Of a stretch of 64,000 bases of DNA, positions 34,430 through 47,259 are shown one piece after another. Under the pieces are notes generated by a model that was not told the origin of the DNA, searched no databases, and saw nothing but the letters and a program-made list of their open reading frames with translations. This stretch comes from Pseudocercospora fijiensis CIRAD86 (taxonomy: Eukaryota > Ascomycota > Dothideomycetes > Mycosphaerellales > Mycosphaerellaceae): NCBI RefSeq assembly GCF_000340215.1, contig NW_006921550.1, positions 310,001 through 374,000 on the forward strand, given 5' to 3'. Every line of letters starts with the position of its first letter. Positions within the stretch are counted from its first letter, which is position 1. A program made the translations under genes and the position numbers.

Positions 34430-37400
34430 CTTGTTTATTACTAGCTTAACGCCTACGCCGGAGCTAGAGAGTAAGGCAGGCAATAAGGATATAGTATTAG
34501 ATACTATAGTCGAGAATTATATAGCCGCGCCTAAGCTAGAGAACCTAACGGACAAGGCGGATATAGTATTAGATACTACGGTCGAGAGTCGTATAGCCGC
34601 GCCGGAGCTAGAGAATATAACGGATAAGGAAGATACGGTATTAGACGCTACGGTCGAGATATGTACTACTACGCCTAAGACAGAGAATATAGAGAACTCG
34701 ACGAAGGATTCGGTAGATAAAGGAGATACGATAGCGGATTAGATCGGCGAGTATCGTAGAGAGATAGATAACGCCGCGCTCGACCTATAACAACCGCAGC
34801 TAGAGGAAAACGGTGCTAACCTAACGTAGACGCTAGAAGGCTTTGTAATTCTCGCTACGGTAGAAGGCAATATCCGATAGATCTTTCGTAGGGCGCTATA
34901 GCTTATTTCTACCGACGGTAGCTTAAGTACTAGCGAGGTTTAGACGGTCTTAAGCTATACTGCCGAGGATAGGTATATACGGCCTTTCCTAATATTTACC
35001 GAGAACGGATCCGATATAGAGCTATACTACGTATTAACGGACGCCGGCCGATAACTGCTATAACGACGCGTACCGTTGTTCCTAGGTCGTAGTCGCATTA
35101 ACGGGACGCTAATAGCAAGCTTAGTACTATTACCCTCGGCGGATAAGGCAGACGAGTCCGATTAGGAATCGCTCGATATAATAGCTCGGCCGTAATCGTA
35201 GGGAACGCCGGGCAGTAAGTTTAGCACGGCGCAGCGTTAGACTATCGCTAACCTGTCGATAGTGCTTCCGAATCTAGACTATCCGCTCTCCGATATTAGA
35301 CGGTTTTTATTTCTAAAATATTGCGTACCGGCGGTTATCGCGGCGGTTAATCTAGACTACGTTTTCGATAGGAAGTCGTTTATATAGGCGGTTACAGCGC
35401 TTACTACTAAGAAGAAATAGTTAACGGAATTAGCGAAGGTATTACTAGGTAAGGGCCGATAGATAGGTCGAGCACTCTATAAGGCTATAGCCGACTATTT
35501 TATTAACAACGGCGACCCTCCGCCGCACTATTTAGGTAAATAGGAGTTTGTTTAGAAGGGTAAAGCGTTAGAGGTTAGGATTCCGGAGGCCGAGAAGCTA
35601 TAGGACGCTGTACCTAGCTTCTTTACCCTCTACTATAACGCCGCGGCCTACGCGTCTAGTAGCCCGGTTAACGGTACGGAAAGCGGCCCGACTAATCCTG
35701 TTAGCGCGTAGCCTCTTTATACGCCTTCGGCTTCAGAATCGGCACTACCCTTAATAACACCCGCAAACCGACTAGCTTCGCTAAAATTACTATCTTTACT
35801 AGCGTATACCCTTCCTAATTTACCGCTATTATAGGCACTAGCCTCCCTAACGTAGGCGCCGAGTAACGGCTCGCCGTAAGCGCCCGCACTAGCTCCCCCT
35901 AAGCTACTTACTACTCCGATCGAGTCGGTATACAAAGAATACCTAGACCCTTCCCCTAAAGAACTCTAGTTCGAGCGACGGCGGCTCCGAGGGTAGCGTA
36001 TATAATAGACTTTAATTAATAAGCGTCTTCTTCGTACTAACGAGATACCCGAACAAGCGGCAATCCGGTAGTACGTAGAACACAAGGACTATAATAAGAA
36101 AGTCGATATACTAATCGCCGCTAATTCTATAGAGCGTAATAAGGCTAAAGATATACGCTTTATCTAGGCCGCGAAACTCGTATATAACGTATACGCCGAG
36201 GACGTAGACGGTCGACTACCTAACCTCTTTTACCTACGCCTACGTAAGCGACTCGTCGAATACTATCTAGTAAGGCTTTAGTATTACCTATACTATCTAT
36301 ACCTTACCGCGGGCGATCGGCGCTTCTAGATTCTACGCGAATTGCATTAGTATATAGGCAAGCTAGTTACCGATTTTAAAAACCTACTCTTTACGCAACC
36401 GTACTCCTTCCGAATCGTAAACGACGATTACGCCCGTAAATACTCTATCTTTAGGACCGACCTCTACTCGGACGGTTACAATACGTAGTAGGAGATTTAC
36501 GCGATACGCTTTAGCGAGTACGTAGCGCTTATAACTGCGGGCGAATTAAAGGAGCTTCCTAACCTAGATAATCTCGATACGAATTTTCTACTAACTATTA
36601 CTTTCTACTATACGAAGTTGTAGCACCGACTCCTAGCAAACATTACCCGCTTACGCGAGAACTTCCTTAGCTTAAGTACCTATACCGGCGACCTACGATT
36701 CTAGCTAGTATTGTCTCTAATTCGTAATAGAGCCGTCGGTCTTATAGTACGCGCTATCTTATACTTCCTATAGACGGTCGACCTTGTATAAGAGTAGTTC
36801 TATCGCTTCGTCCCGAAAGAACATCGCGATAGTATTATAGTAGGCAGTTACCTAGTCCTATATAAGCGTAGCGAGAACGGTAAGGACGTATCCTACCGTA
36901 ACTATAGTAAGGAATACTAGAAGACGGGCAAGCGACCTATTAGCGAATACGTCGGAGCGACGAAGTATTATAAGATCGACCTAACTACCTACGGCGAAGT
37001 CTAATTCTTATAGATAGTAGCTACCGGACGACTCTCGATAGTGCGCCTATCTCTACTAGACTCCTAGCTTAAGGACTATATAGTTTAGCTACTACTAATC
37101 GGTATAGAACTTAGTGCCTAGTCGGCTATATAGCTCTATAAGTAGTACGAGTCGTCCCTTAATTCTAGTAGTCTGCCCTACCTATACCGTCGTAACCTAG
37201 GTCGCCTAGCTATTACCTAGGACGTCGTCGCTTATACCTAGCGGTATATTACGGTCCGTAACGCCTATACGCTCCGTAGTAAGGGCTATATATCCGCCCT
37301 CTATACTAATAAGGCGCTTGCGGATACGAAGGCTACTAATGCGTCGCGTACGGAATAGTACGCTTAGCTTATAGGTAGCGGTCGCTACTAGAACGGTACC

Positions 37401-38935
37401 TATGCCGCTAATAAGGGCAAAGGTATGCCGCTACTGCTCCTTAACTGTTAATACCCGGTAGACTTTAGCCTAGTCTACTAGCTAACTTAGATCGATCCGG
37501 TATACGCCTTATCTATCTTTATTGCCTATATCTAGACGCTTAGGGACGGCGCTATCCCTAATAGATTAGAGCCTGCGCTAACGCTACAGTTCTACAATTT
37601 GCCGAAGACGGTCTCTACCGATCTAGTCTTCGATCCTTTAGGCGTCTAGGAGCGTATTATATAGGGCAATACTATTTTCAAGTACGATAAGATAGTAACG
37701 AATAAGAATTACTAGTAGTACAATATCGACTATACTTAGGATCCTATAGGCGTATTCCTAGTACCGTTACCCGACTACTCGCTAGACGAGACCGACCTTA
37801 CTAACGCGTATCTCTTTAGCAAAATCTTCCTTCCTAAGCTTGCGACTCGGGCTAAGCCGCAACCTCTAGCCGTTACCCCGCTAACTAAGGCGATCTAGCT
37901 AAACTCCTCGCGCGTATTACTATCGACTAAGTTAAATACTCGCTAGAAGCTAACCGCTAGCCCGTTCTTAGCGCCTCGCCTATCGTCGAAGATGCCGCTA
38001 CCGTCTAACCTATTCTCTACGCCTACGAAGGCTCTAGCTGCGACTTAGCTACTACTGCCTAATAACATAGTTGCGTAGCTATAGTATAAGCTCCTATCGC
38101 TTCCGATACGCTTGCTACCTTTGCCCGCTCTATAGGAAAACACTATAGGCGCCTACGGACAATACTAATATAATGCGACGGCAATTAGTATACGTACGCT
38201 TAACTTACAAGCTCTCTACTATATGCGCTAGTCTAAGTTAGTAGCAACCGAGATATACTAGCTTTAATAGATGCTAGCTAAGGCATAGATCCGCGAAGCA
38301 ACTAAGCGCTAGATAGCCTAGTAGTATCGTCTTTCCGCTATAGTCTTAAAGGAGTCGCTTACGCTATCGCTAACCTATCTTTACTACAATTTCTTACGCG
38401 TTACGCCGTAATAGGCAATCCCTATACTATACCTAATTAACGAGGACGCTTTTAAGCTACTCGGCAGCGTATAAGGCAATACTACTAAGGATAAGATCGC
38501 TAAGCTTAACGCATAGATAGCCGACTACTTTAAGCTATACGGTGCTATGCGCGACGCCGATACGCTGCTATTACTAGGTGCCGACTTCCCTAATATCCCT
38601 ATCGATTAGTTAGACCGCGCTACTACTATAGCGGACGCAGTTAATACCTCGCTATCCGATAACAAGACTATAAAGACTGTTACGCCTTAGCCGTAGCTAA
38701 AGGCGGTTTAGACTATACCGACTAGCTTACGCGACGCCCTTCGTAACCGTCGTAACAAGCAAGTATAAAACCGACGTAGTTATTACTAGAGAGACACGAT
38801 TCTATACCTAGCATTACCGTTCTAGTATACTATTTAGGTTTAGCCTTTATGCGACGCTATTACGCTCTTTTTGCCTTAAACCTTCCTACGGTGCGGCCTG
38901 CTAAGGACCTTTGTTTTAGGACACTATAGACAGTG
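34430..38935 (+). pseudogene. BIG extra ORF downstream of pol (~1500 codons), unrecognised
   Basis: After the chromodomain the coding frame changes and a second, very long plus-strand frame runs to just before the polypurine tract, broken only by RIP-type stops. Visible: an acidic repeat region at the start (34470-34710), a low-complexity Ser/Pro/Ala linker (about 35620-35940), then about 1000 codons of well-structured, Tyr/Leu-rich sequence. I recognise no protein family. It is not a second RT, integrase or envelope with an evident membrane anchor. Most LTR elements end soon after integrase, so this region is exceptional. Confidence 0.7.
34470..34710 (+). repeat. ~66-75-bp coding tandem repeats in the extra ORF
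   Basis: Three to four imperfect copies of a unit encoding D-x-V-L-D-x-x-V-E, a short linker, then A-A-P-x-L-E-N-x-T-D-K. This part retains a 103-codon open stretch because few Gln/Trp codons were present to be destroyed. Confidence 0.75.
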
Positions 38936-38961
38936 CCGACCTTTTTTATAGGGGGGGAGGC

Positions 38962-39148
38962 TGTTACGATATAATACTATTGCATATACGATAGCAGGCA
39001 GCGGTTACTATCGACTGCTACGGTCGCTATTGCTACTAATAGTAGGACTATTATATAGATAGCTTGCCTCGCAGCACCTTAGAGAATTATCAACTTTTGT
39101 ACCGTATAACTGTTACGATACCTTCGTACTATAACTGTGTGCCTAGCA
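38962..39148 (+). repeat. BIG 3' LTR (187 bp)
   Basis: Starts TGTTACGATA, ends GCCTAGCA, preceded by a G-rich polypurine tract and followed by TSD copy TCGAC. Confidence 0.92.
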
Positions 39149-39617
39149 TCGACCCTAGCTAGCTTAGCTCTATAGTTTTGCCCTTAGTTAGTCTATTAGT
39201 CGCTTAATCCTTTAAGCGGCTTAAAGTTTTAATTAAACCCTTAGTAGGTTTAATATTTTAACTTAGTTAGTATAGTACTTTAGGCTCGTAGTATAGGTAA
39301 GGTTATACCTACGGCGTAGTAATAATAGCAAGTAAGGTTAGTAGTAGCAGCGAGTAGGTAATATTAATAATAGCGGCGCTAGTCGTCTTAGCGTCGACTT
39401 TACCTTACTTCTAATTTCCTTCTTCGACCGGCAACGCTTTAACTAGCGACATACTCCGTAATACCGTTACTAATATAGCCGCGCCGGTCGTGCCGCCCTT
39501 TAGTATAGGCACGGCGCCGTTATTATTATTATTATTACTATTTACGCGCGCGCGCGCCGTCCTCGCCGACCGACTAGGCCTTAGGGCCTCGATAGGGCGC
39601 CGAATAAGAGGGGGCTC

Positions 39618-39815
39618 TATAAGAAGGGTTATATTAGCAGGTAGACAGGGTAGTAGTAAATTAGTATAGTATTTAATAGAGAGCTAAGAGGAGAGGGAGG
39701 AAGGTAGGCAAGTTAGCCTAACGCTAAGCGCTAAGCCCTGCCTAAGGCACTAAGACCCTAGCTTTACTCGAGCCTAGTTATATACTAATTACGTGTAACC
39801 TCTTTGGTCCTAATA
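39618..39815 (-). repeat. Gypsy copy C 3' LTR (198 bp)
   Basis: Reverse complement of the family LTR, from TATAAGAAGGG to GTCCTAATA; the adjacent TACGCTTCCCTTCT is the complement of the polypurine tract. Confidence 0.87.
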
Positions 39816-40967
39816 TACGCTTCCCTTCTAAAGGCCGCGCCCTCGTAGCTAGTCTTTGTTCTAACCTCTATCGCTACTAACTTAGTAGGTCTAATAAGCT
39901 GCTCGATCTGCGCTAAATTAAACACGCAACTACCGATTATATAACTATATTAAACCTTACCTCTAATATAACACAATGTCTAACTCTAACTACGCTATCC
40001 TTGTATATAATAAAGTAATATATAACTATAAGAATTAAGGACTATCGACTAATTATAATACGAGCGCACCTTCCCTACTATAATAGGTAGGTATACGGAG
40101 TATTGTAGCACTGCCCCTGTTCTAAGTAATGTCGTACCGAGTTCTCTACGTCTACTCTTAAAAGACCTAGAAATGTCCGCTTCCGAGGGTTGTCCGCTTC
40201 CGAGGGTTATTGTTCTTATTATTACGAGGACTATTATTTACTGTCGTAGTTTTACTAGCCCTAATTAGTTAGGTTTGGCAGCCTTTAATTGTTAATCTTA
40301 TCTTATCTTTCAAAAACACAGCTCGTCTGGTTTCTATAGGTAAAGGCTATTATAAGTACAGTAGTAGAGGTTCGCTTCGCTTAAAGAGTCGGAAAGATCG
40401 AGGAGTAACCTATTGTCCGCAAGATCGACCCTAGCTAGCTTAGCTCTATAGTTTTACCCTTAGTTAGTCTATTAACTTAATCTTTTAAACCTTAATATTT
40501 TGACTTAGGCTTAAAGTTTTTAATTAAACCTTTAATATAGCTATTCTTTTAACTTAGTCGGTATAATGCGATTCGGCCTTAGGCACGTAGTATAGGTAAG
40601 GTTGTCTCCGGTAGGCATAGTAACAATAGTAAGTAATATTAATAATAGTAGTGCTAGCCGTCTTAGCGCTAACTTTACCTTGCTTCTAATTTCCTTCTTT
40701 AACTAACAATATTAGTAACACCGTTACTAATATAGTCGTATCGGCCGCCGGTATACTACTAGCTCGTAGCGCGACACTATTATCTTTATTACCGTTATTC
40801 GTACGCGCGCGCGTATTACTAAGGCTTCGAGGCCCTATAGAATAACTAAACAAGAGGTAGAGTCCTTAAAAGAGCAGCGACTAATTAACGCGTCGTAGCG
40901 CGCGTAGTGTAGTCTTATTCGAATGTCACCCCGAGGGTAGTATTAATCCTAGGCCTTAGTAGTAACA
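39816..40967 (-). other. Gypsy copy C 3' noncoding region
   Basis: Collinear with the 3' noncoding region of copy A, with the CG-alternating tract near 40800-40812 and a duplicated TCCGCTTCCGAGGGTTGT-type motif near 40180-40205. No ORF supported. Confidence 0.65.
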
Positions 40968-43900
40968 TTATAAGCTCTTAGCCTTCTTCTTGTTCTTTAC
41001 GCTAGTCTAATACTTATCTAATAACTCGGTTATATCTTTAAAAGAGGCTTTAGCTTCCTACGAGTCCTATTTAGGCGAATAGCCTTGCTACCTTAATAGG
41101 TACTCCTTCTTGCCTTGTCTAGTCCGGTACTTTAGGATACGTTCTATAGACTACAGTTCTTTACTATTAGCTAGGACTTCTTCTAACTTAGTAGGCGCTT
41201 CATCGCCTTCGCGCTAGTAGTATAGTTTAAGGAGGGAAATGTAGAAGGTGTTATAGATAGTATAATAAGGTAGAAGCTATAACTAGTAGGCCTAGCTATT
41301 GCCCTTCGGTTCTCGGATACGGAATAGGCTAATGTATCTTAGTGCGAGCTTAGGCCTTGTTTTGCTATTAGGTAATAGGTATTTGCGGATGCGGAGGTTC
41401 TTCGTACTAAGTATAACTATATCGCCTTGCTTAAAGGTTATTAGCGTATAGTGCTTGTTATAGTAGGTCTTTTAGTACTCTTAAGCCTTTGTTAACTTCT
41501 TAGCTATCTTAGCGTAGATTTCTCGCATCCTTTAGACACGTTCTATTGCCGCTAGTGTCTCTAGTACTTAACGCGCTTCCCTTTCCTTACGCTCGGCCTC
41601 GAGCGATAGTAGGTCTTATAGCATAGTAGCATTCTAGCCTATTATAGCTATATATAGTAAGACCTTAGTTAATAAATGTACACTATTGTTATATACGAAT
41701 TCGGCTAGTTATAGGAGGTTAACCTATCTATTAGGGTCCTCGTTAATATAGCTACGTAGCTACTACTATAGCGTAGCATTTTGCCTCTCTGTTTAACCGT
41801 TAGTCTACAGATAGAAGGCTGTTAATAGCCGATACTTTAGTCTCAGCTATAGATATAATACGCTCTAATAGTGCGATATAAATGTCGAGCCCCTATCGGA
41901 GACTATCCCCTTAGGGGTCCCCTAATAACTATAGAAGATATTATTCTATAGGGCTTTAGCTATATTAATAGCAGTCTAATCCTTTCGAGCAGGGGTATAA
42001 CGAGCGCCCTTAGTAAACCGGTCTACGATAACTAGGATAGCATTATATACATCCTTGCTACCCCTACGCTTAGTAGGTAGAAGGCCTATAATAAACTCTA
42101 TTATAAGCTTAGTAAATAGCTTCCTAGGAACAAGAAGTAAAGACAACTCGCTAAATAGTAAGTGCTTTAGTACTTTAACTCGCTAGCATACTATATAGGT
42201 CTATATATACTCCTTTATATACCGCTTACTATTTAGCTAGTAGTATATACGCGATAGTAACTCGTGCGACCTCTTTATACTATAGTAACTAGCGAGTTTA
42301 CTATTATAGTGCCTCTTTAAAAGCTCTTGTCTAATCGATTGTTTAGCGGGGACATAGTATCTGCCCTTAAACTTTAAGTAGACCCCGCAGTGGTTCGGTT
42401 TGCGAACTACAAAACGTATATAGTTTGGTTTCTTAGCGGTACCCCTCCGGTTTGGTTCCGGTTTGGTTTTTTACCCCGCTAGTCTAAGCCGGTTTCCGAG
42501 AAAATCCGACTAAACTGCGACGATATACGACGACATACGACGACCTCGGATCGGGTCCGGAGGCCCTCGGAGGCCCTATATTGTCTACGCTACACAATTG
42601 CATCTGTGTTTCGGGCTATTTAGACGTGTTTTAGGTCGGGTTTTTGTCCGTAGCCGGCACGTAGCCGGCAAACCGGTCCGTGCACCGGTTCCTTAGCAAA
42701 CTAAACCAAACTAAACTAGAATTTCGGCTTAGCAAACCAAACTAAACCAACCCGAACCACTACGGGGTCTAACTTTAAGTAACCTTTGTCGTCGATCGAC
42801 TAACTATTACTCTTCCTAGATCGAGTCTTTCGCCTACTTACAAGCTTATTAATACGTTCGATAGCAAAGGCGTCCCTCTACTAAGCCCGTAACAGCTTAT
42901 CTATAAACGATTAACTATCCCTATTTACAAGGTTATTTAATAGTACCCTCGCTATCGAACGAGGTACGTATTGTATATATCTAATAGCACTAGTAGCCGG
43001 AACTACTATATCCTCTTCTATAGTGCTATCGCTATATAGACTATTACTATAAATAGCAATGTCCTTAATCGAGTTATTATAGCTCGAGCGATCTACGTCC
43101 TTTCTTTTAACGTATACTAGAAGAACGACAACTCCGCTATAGTATTTGTTGCCGCTGCGGGGTCCGGAAGTCCGCTTATCCTACGCTTGCTTATTAATAA
43201 CATAGGCTATAGCAATCTTATACTATAGGGTTAGAAACAGTAAATTGATATACTAGGTCTCGCTATCGTAATTAGGTCGCCTCGATAAGCTATCGGCAGG
43301 GTTACTTACGCCTAGCCGATATAATATATTAAAATTAAACCCGGCGAGGTAGACGGCCTATCTAGCCTGTCGACCTATAACCCTAGTAACCTTAGTAATG
43401 CTACGGAGGTTGTTATAGTCTGTATAGACCTGAATTGTGTGCTAAGCACTATTAAGATAGTAGCGCTAATACTTAAAGGCTTCTACGATTGCTAAGAGCT
43501 CTTACTCGTAGGTCTCGTATCGACGCTCTATATCGATTATCTTCCGTAAAAAGAAGGCAATTAGGTGCTAATAGGTGTTATTAGCCTATTGTAACATAAT
43601 AGCTAATATAGCAAACTGTAAAGCGTTAGTCTTAATTCGGATCTACTTACTTAGTACGAAATAGTATAATAAGGGGACTTTAGTAAATCGTTTCTTTAGA
43701 CCGTTAAAAGCGGCTTGTGTCTTGTTAGTCTATCTAAACTCTCTAGATAGATTAGCCTTAGTTTTAGTAAGCTTAGTTAATAGTATTATATGCCTTAAAT
43801 AGCCCTTAATAAAATAGCGGTAGAAATTAGCGAAACCGAGGAACGATTAAAGCTCCTTAATAGACGTAGGAATAGGCCATTTAGTAATTGTTTTAATCCG

Positions 43901-45276
43901 ATTAGGATTAGCCTTAACACTATTAGTTAATACGAGGAAGCTAAGGAAGGCCACCTCCTTAGTAGCAAAGGTGTATTTAGAAGGTTTGTAATATAGGCTA
44001 TAGGCTCGTAGGCAGTCGAGGACCTTACGTACTATAGCCTAGTGCTCTGCAATATTAGGTAAATAGGTGTAAACTAGGATGTTATCTAGGTAAACTATAT
44101 AGAGGTAGTCTAATAGGCCTAATAGGGCCCGATTAATATAGGACTAGAATGTTATAGGGGCGTTAGCTAGCCCAAATAGCATAACTAAGTACTCGAAATA
44201 GCTATAGCGAGTACGGAAGGCGGTCTTCTATTCGTCGCCCTTACAAATACGAATACGATAGTACGCATCCTTAATGTCTAATATAGTATAGTAATAAGCA
44301 CTAGAAAGGCGATCGAGGGTCTCGTTAATAAGCGGGAGTAGACAGCGGTCTTTAATAGTAATAGCATTAAGTCTACGGTAATTAACATATAGGCGTAGGC
44401 TACTATCCTTCTTTAGTACGAATAGGATAGGTATACTAGCAGGACTGTTACTATACCGAATACGACTATTAGCTAGGTTTTCTTCTAGGTACTTACGTAA
44501 TACAGTAAGCTCGCGCTTACTAAGGTTATAGAGTAGTCTAAAAGGAACCTCTTTGCTCTCTATAATATTAATCTTATAATCCGTCTCTTTAAACATAGGC
44601 AATGTCGATGCTAGGTAGTGTTTAAACACATTAATATAGGTCTCTCGAATGGGCTCTAGTATACGAGTAAGCTAGTTAGAGTCTATACTATTAGGGGGCA
44701 TAGGTTTATCGTTATCTCCGCCGAGAAGGTTAGCTATCGGATTAGCTAAGGCAGGTATTAGGTTGCTAATAAACAGGACCCTAATATCGTTAGGGCACTC
44801 GCTAACATTAATGTGTTTAATATCCTCTTTCCTAGCGATTCCGAATCGCTACTTCTAGAGGCCTAGGTCTATAGCTATAGCGTAGTACTTAAGAATAGGG
44901 TTGCTAATAACAATATCGGATAGGAGGCTATCTATGTCTACTACGTAGGCAGTAAAGTCTAGTAGGCGCTTATTGCCGAGGTCGTCCCTTAGAACTATAG
45001 GAATATAGTAGGCTCTATAGGTTAAGTGCCGAGCGTTATTAAACTAAGCAAGGGTTAGTAGGTTAATCCTAGGCAATTGTCGGAGGTCTAATTGCTTAGC
45101 TAGGCGATAGTTAATAAGGGCACTAACTAAATTTCCTAGGTCTAGCGTAACCTTAGTTTTATAATTGTTCCTATATATATCCTCTACGAGATAGGTACGT
45201 ATAATAGCTAGTACAATATCGATAGTCTTACGCCGCACAAGGCTAATAGTTAGTGCGGCACTTATTCTTTTTTCGA
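40968..45276 (-). pseudogene. Gypsy copy C pol, interrupted by MITE
   Basis: Minus-strand collinear match to copy A pol. The chromodomain end lies near 41030-41160, integrase from about 41500, RT around 43980-44640 (a 133-codon open stretch corresponds to copy A RT) and protease around 44870-45240. RIP stops are more frequent than in A, and a hAT MITE sits at 42379-42771. Confidence 0.85.
42379..42771. mobile_element. hAT MITE (393 bp), nearly free of RIP
   Basis: Terminal inverted repeats TAGACCCCGCAGTGGTTCGG / CCACTACGGGGTCTA and perfect 8-bp TSD ACTTTAAG (42371-42378, 42772-42779). The empty site is intact in Gypsy copy B (around 48657-48670). The ends and subterminal AAACGTATATAGTTTGG and AGCAAACCAAAC sequences match the 9.6-kb hAT at 54332-63934. 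It contains two GCCGGCA motifs (about 42653-42675) and an ACCGGT palindrome pair. It has no coding capacity. It keeps CA/TG dinucleotides amid fully RIP-converted DNA. Confidence 0.92.
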
Positions 45277-46660
45277 AGGTTAACCTATAGGGGTAGCATT
45301 AGCGGCTAAAAGGTGTTTCTTATACTTAGCGGAAGTATAGTTAATCCGGGCCTAATCCCTAGGTTTGTCGCATTAGCCTAGGAGATAGCTAGTGCTATTA
45401 CAGTTAAAGCACTTCAATCCGGTTAGTAGGTTGCCGTAGCTGTTATTGCTATTATTAGCCGAGCGGTTAGCATTGTAGGGATACGAGCCCCTTCTACGAC
45501 CCCTATCGCGGCCTCCTCTATATAGCCGCCGGCTACGGCTTCTTCTACGGTCGTTACTGTTCCTATTGTTAGCATTATTATCTTAGTAAGAACCTTAGTT
45601 TCCTCCGCGGGTACTACGGTTACCGCGGTTAGTACTAGCTAGTCGGATCCTCGATTCTAGTCGTTATTAAAGCTAAATAGCTCGTTTAGCTGTTTCTACT
45701 TCGACTATAAATTGAATACGTATTAGATTGACCTGTTCGAACACGCGACGGCGGTCTAATTCGAGAATAAGCTCCTACCTAAGCTTAGGGCGTATTTCCG
45801 AGATCTATATAAAATTAGTCTTAGCCGGAAGGTTATCCTCGAGGGTCTTTAGGTAGGCCTCGAATAAGCGAGCCGATTGATTAGTCTTCTGTTTAGCTCG
45901 AAGATATAGGTCCTAAGTATATTGTTGCCTTAGTATAGGGTTTCTAAGGGTATCTAGTATAATAGTTTTACAGGTCTGCTACTAAATAGCGGTCTAGTCG
46001 TCGAGGGAGTCGAAATAGTTATCCTATATACGCTTTAGGTCGCTATTGATATACTATATAGCGTATACGACTAAGGAATAGTCGTCTAGTAGCGCTCTTA
46101 GTATATTGCGCTAGTTAAGTTTATAGTTACGAATGTAGTCGTTATACTGCTTTCGACTAGAGCTATAAATATAGTGCAGTCCTTAAGTTTAGTATCCTTC
46201 TTTTAGATAGGTAGTAAAGAAGGTCCTACTATTAGTTTAGTAGTAGTTATTAGGGCTTCCTAAAGGCGACGGAGCTCGAGGAGGTTATCCTTTAGCTATT
46301 GTTCTTAACGTAGGGTAGTAAGCCTGTTTTAAGTAGCTTCTTAAAGTCTCCCTAATAGTTGAGGGCTAAAGGCTAGTTAGCTATATCGTCGATTAACAAT
46401 GTTGTTAAGAATGTCGTTAACAGGCAATTCCGGGTTATTACCTAGAATTATAGGTTCTTCTTTAGTAGGCTCTCCGGTAGGCTCTTTAGTAGGAGGCACT
46501 TTAGTAGGCAACGTGCTACTAGAGTTATTATTGCTAGCGCTACTAGCGGCACCGCGGTTGTTGTTTCGTAATAAACCGGCTATTATAAGGGGCGATACTA
46601 ATAATGTATTATTAGCCCCTAAGATACGGATATAGCGGAATTAGTAGATATCGGTCTAGT
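45262..46660 (-). pseudogene. Gypsy copy C gag
   Basis: Minus-strand counterpart of copy A gag, with the zinc-knuckle region near 45370-45420, Arg/Gly-rich segment near 45480-45640, and Pro/Ala-rich N-terminus near 46400-46640. RIP-type stops are present. Confidence 0.78.
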
Positions 46661-46855
46661 ACGATTAACTCGGTATAATAGGCCGTATAGAAGGCCTTGC
46701 TTAATAATTAGTACGGTTGTTTTAATAGAGTAGTACGTGTAGGTCCCGTTCTTCGGGCGTAATATAGTTAAATCGATAGTTCTCGTAGCTATACCGCTAA
46801 AAGCTTGAAATAAGGACTATCTAGCTACTGCCCTTAAAGGGTAGATCGAATACTA

Positions 46856-47053
46856 TATAAGAAGGGTTATATTAGCAGGTAGATAGGGTAGTGGTAAATT
46901 AGTATAGTATTCGATAGAGAGCTAAAAGGAGAGGGAGGAAGGTAGGCAAGTTAGCCTAACGCTAAGCGCTAAGCCCTGCCTAAGGCACTAAGACCCTAGC
47001 TTTACTCGAGCCTAGTTATATACCAATCACGTATAACCTCTTTAGTCCTAACA
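46856..47053 (-). repeat. Gypsy copy C 5' LTR (198 bp)
   Basis: Reverse complement of the family LTR, ending GTCCTAACA, followed directly by TSD GGCTC. Confidence 0.88.
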
Positions 47054-47259
47054 GGCTCTAAGAGAAGGGTCTTATAGGTTACGCTAGTAAAGAGGTAGAT
47101 TCTTTAAAAGAGCAGGCGATTAGTTAACAGTTATAGCGCGCTCGTTAATACTCGGTACGCGTTTACTATAGTAGTATAGTTTTATCTTTGCTAACAATTG
47201 CGTACCTCTAATTAGTTAGCTTAATAGCACCCTAGGGGTAGTATTATTCCTAGGCGACA

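Larger units (their letters stand above)
18935..39148 (+). mobile_element. BIG: large Ty3/Gypsy-like retrotransposon, about 13 kb net, hosting Gypsy copy A
   Basis: Bounded by 187-bp LTRs (18935-19121, 38962-39148) and a perfect 5-bp TSD TCGAC (18930-18934, 39149-39153). A polypurine tract (GGGGGGGAGG, 38951-38960) precedes the 3' LTR. After removing copy A (19505-26663) and its duplicated TTGTC it is about 13,050 bp. Internal order: gag, DTG protease, RT with YIDD, RNase H, integrase, chromodomain, then a long extra ORF. Almost every CA/TG in the interior is lost, so in-frame stops are dense, but frames stay in phase. Confidence 0.9.
39618..47053 (-). mobile_element. Gypsy copy C, full length, minus strand, inserted in copy B
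   Basis: 198-bp LTRs at 39618-39815 (3' LTR) and 46856-47053 (5' LTR), perfect TSD GGCTC at 39613-39617 and 47054-47058. Same organisation as copy A. A 393-bp hAT MITE interrupts its integrase region. RIP is heavy. Confidence 0.9.

Noticed and set aside
19505..39148. Dense in-frame TAG/TAA codons as evidence for stop-codon reassignment or recoding
   Set aside because: The stops occur only in repeats, precisely at expected Gln/Trp codons, with matching loss of CA/TG on both strands. The single-copy genes use normal codons. RIP explains all of it.
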